From the NCBI GenBank assembly GCA_934668605.1, contig CAKUNY010000036.1:1-15456 (forward strand): a stretch of DNA of 15,456 nt. The letters run 5' to 3'. Shown piece by piece: positions 15,244 to 15,456 of this stretch (positions are counted from its first letter, which is position 1; each line of letters opens with the position of its first letter). Position numbers and translations under genes: made by a program. The notes under the pieces were generated by a model. The model was not told the origin of the DNA and searched no databases. It saw only the letters and a program-made list of their open reading frames with translations. This stretch comes from an uncultured Oscillospiraceae bacterium. Its GTDB lineage: Bacteria; Bacillota; Clostridia; Oscillospirales; Oscillospiraceae.

Positions 15244-15259
15244 TTGTTACAGATGTGTA
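15231..15259 (-). promoter_or_regulatory. Probable promoter of the lipoprotein / two-component operon
   Basis: Minus strand: -35 TACACA (15259-15254, 4/6), 17-nt spacer, -10 TACAAT (15236-15231, 5/6). The predicted start near 15224 gives a leader of about 32 nt. It lies in the 87-nt gap after dnaE, where no convincing GC-rich terminator hairpin was seen. Confidence 0.5.
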
Positions 15260-15279
15260 GCGGTTTTGTAAAATAATCC

Positions 15280-15456
15280 TCATTTGAGAACGACATTTTT
15301 TTCGCCGAGCAAACCGCGCAGCTCCTCCAGCATGATTTCCTCCGGCATGCACCGCCCGCCCATGCGAACGCCGGTGTCGGCGTAGTAAATGACGGTCTTG
15401 ACCTGCCCGGGGAACATGTTGAGGATCGGGACAATTTTCTCGCTGCCCTTCTGCCC
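15280..15456 (-). CDS. dnaE: DNA polymerase III subunit alpha, C-terminal end (cut by window edge)
   Basis: Fifty-eight codons and a TGA stop remain of a gene that enters from the right. The sequence contains VKTVIYYADTGVRMG followed by MLEELRGLLGEKNVVLK. This resembles the extreme C-terminus of Firmicutes DnaE (the strand-rich region after the OB domain, typically ending in a LLGEENVxxK-like motif). DnaE is the replicative polymerase catalytic subunit. No catalytic residues fall inside the fragment, so the call rests on this tail alone. The stop lies 87 nt before the lipoprotein ATG on the same strand. Confidence 0.7.
   Translation of the reverse strand, partial: GQKGSEKIVPILNMFPGQVKTVIYYADTGVRMGGRCMPEEIMLEELRGLLGEKNVVLK

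Noticed and set aside
15237..15434. A 65-codon minus-strand frame at the right edge.
   Set aside because: It is out of frame with the DnaE-like tail, which has a recognisable ending. It is arginine- and serine-rich like other shadow frames.
1..15456. CRISPR arrays, insertion sequences, tRNA or rRNA genes, attachment sites.
   Set aside because: No regularly spaced repeats, transposase-like frames, cloverleaf candidates or rRNA motifs were seen. Apart from the cysE leader, the gaps are under 140 nt and explained by promoters and a terminator.

Overview
This 15.5 kb window reads as a gene-dense stretch of core chromosome from a fairly GC-rich member of the Clostridia, most likely an Oscillospiraceae-type gut anaerobe. 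That placement is an inference. It rests on GC-rich third codon positions, the Firmicutes-style T-box leader, an SOS-box-like repeat of LexA type before recA, the DUF1385 gene next to prmC, and the cysE-cysS / polA-rimI-tsaD layout. Every convincing gene lies on the minus strand, so transcription runs from high to low coordinates. No mobile element, CRISPR array, tRNA or rRNA was seen.

Following transcription from the right edge: the last 58 codons of a probable DNA polymerase III alpha subunit (dnaE) come first. A sigma-A-type promoter with a small palindrome over its -10 then starts a tightly packed unit: a lipoprotein with aspartate-rich DxDxDG-type loops, an OmpR-family response regulator, a membrane histidine kinase, a DUF1385 membrane protein, and prmC (release-factor methyltransferase). 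A second promoter, whose -35 is overlapped by a CAAAC-N4-GTTTG inverted repeat (a candidate LexA/SOS box), starts recA-recX-rimO-pgsA, in which each gene overlaps the next.

The only long non-coding stretch (about 436 nt, 5766-6201) lies between pgsA and cysE. It holds a strong promoter whose -35 overlaps the pgsA stop codon, about 170 nt of structured leader of unknown role, and a T-box riboswitch. The T-box has a readable UGC (cysteine) specifier, the conserved T-box sequence and a strong terminator. It should raise cysE (serine acetyltransferase) and cysS (cysteinyl-tRNA synthetase) expression when tRNA-Cys is uncharged, so cysteine synthesis and tRNA charging respond to one signal. cysE appears to start at TTG.

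A canonical intrinsic terminator ends cysS. A separate promoter then drives polA-rimI-tsaD, joined by 1-4 nt overlaps; tsaD runs off the left edge. PolA has intact 5' nuclease and polymerase motifs, but its proofreading domain lacks the catalytic carboxylates. Most of the window is ordinary housekeeping sequence. The parts most worth a second look are the lipoprotein / two-component / DUF1385 cluster and the unusually long, structured 5' half of the cysteine T-box leader.
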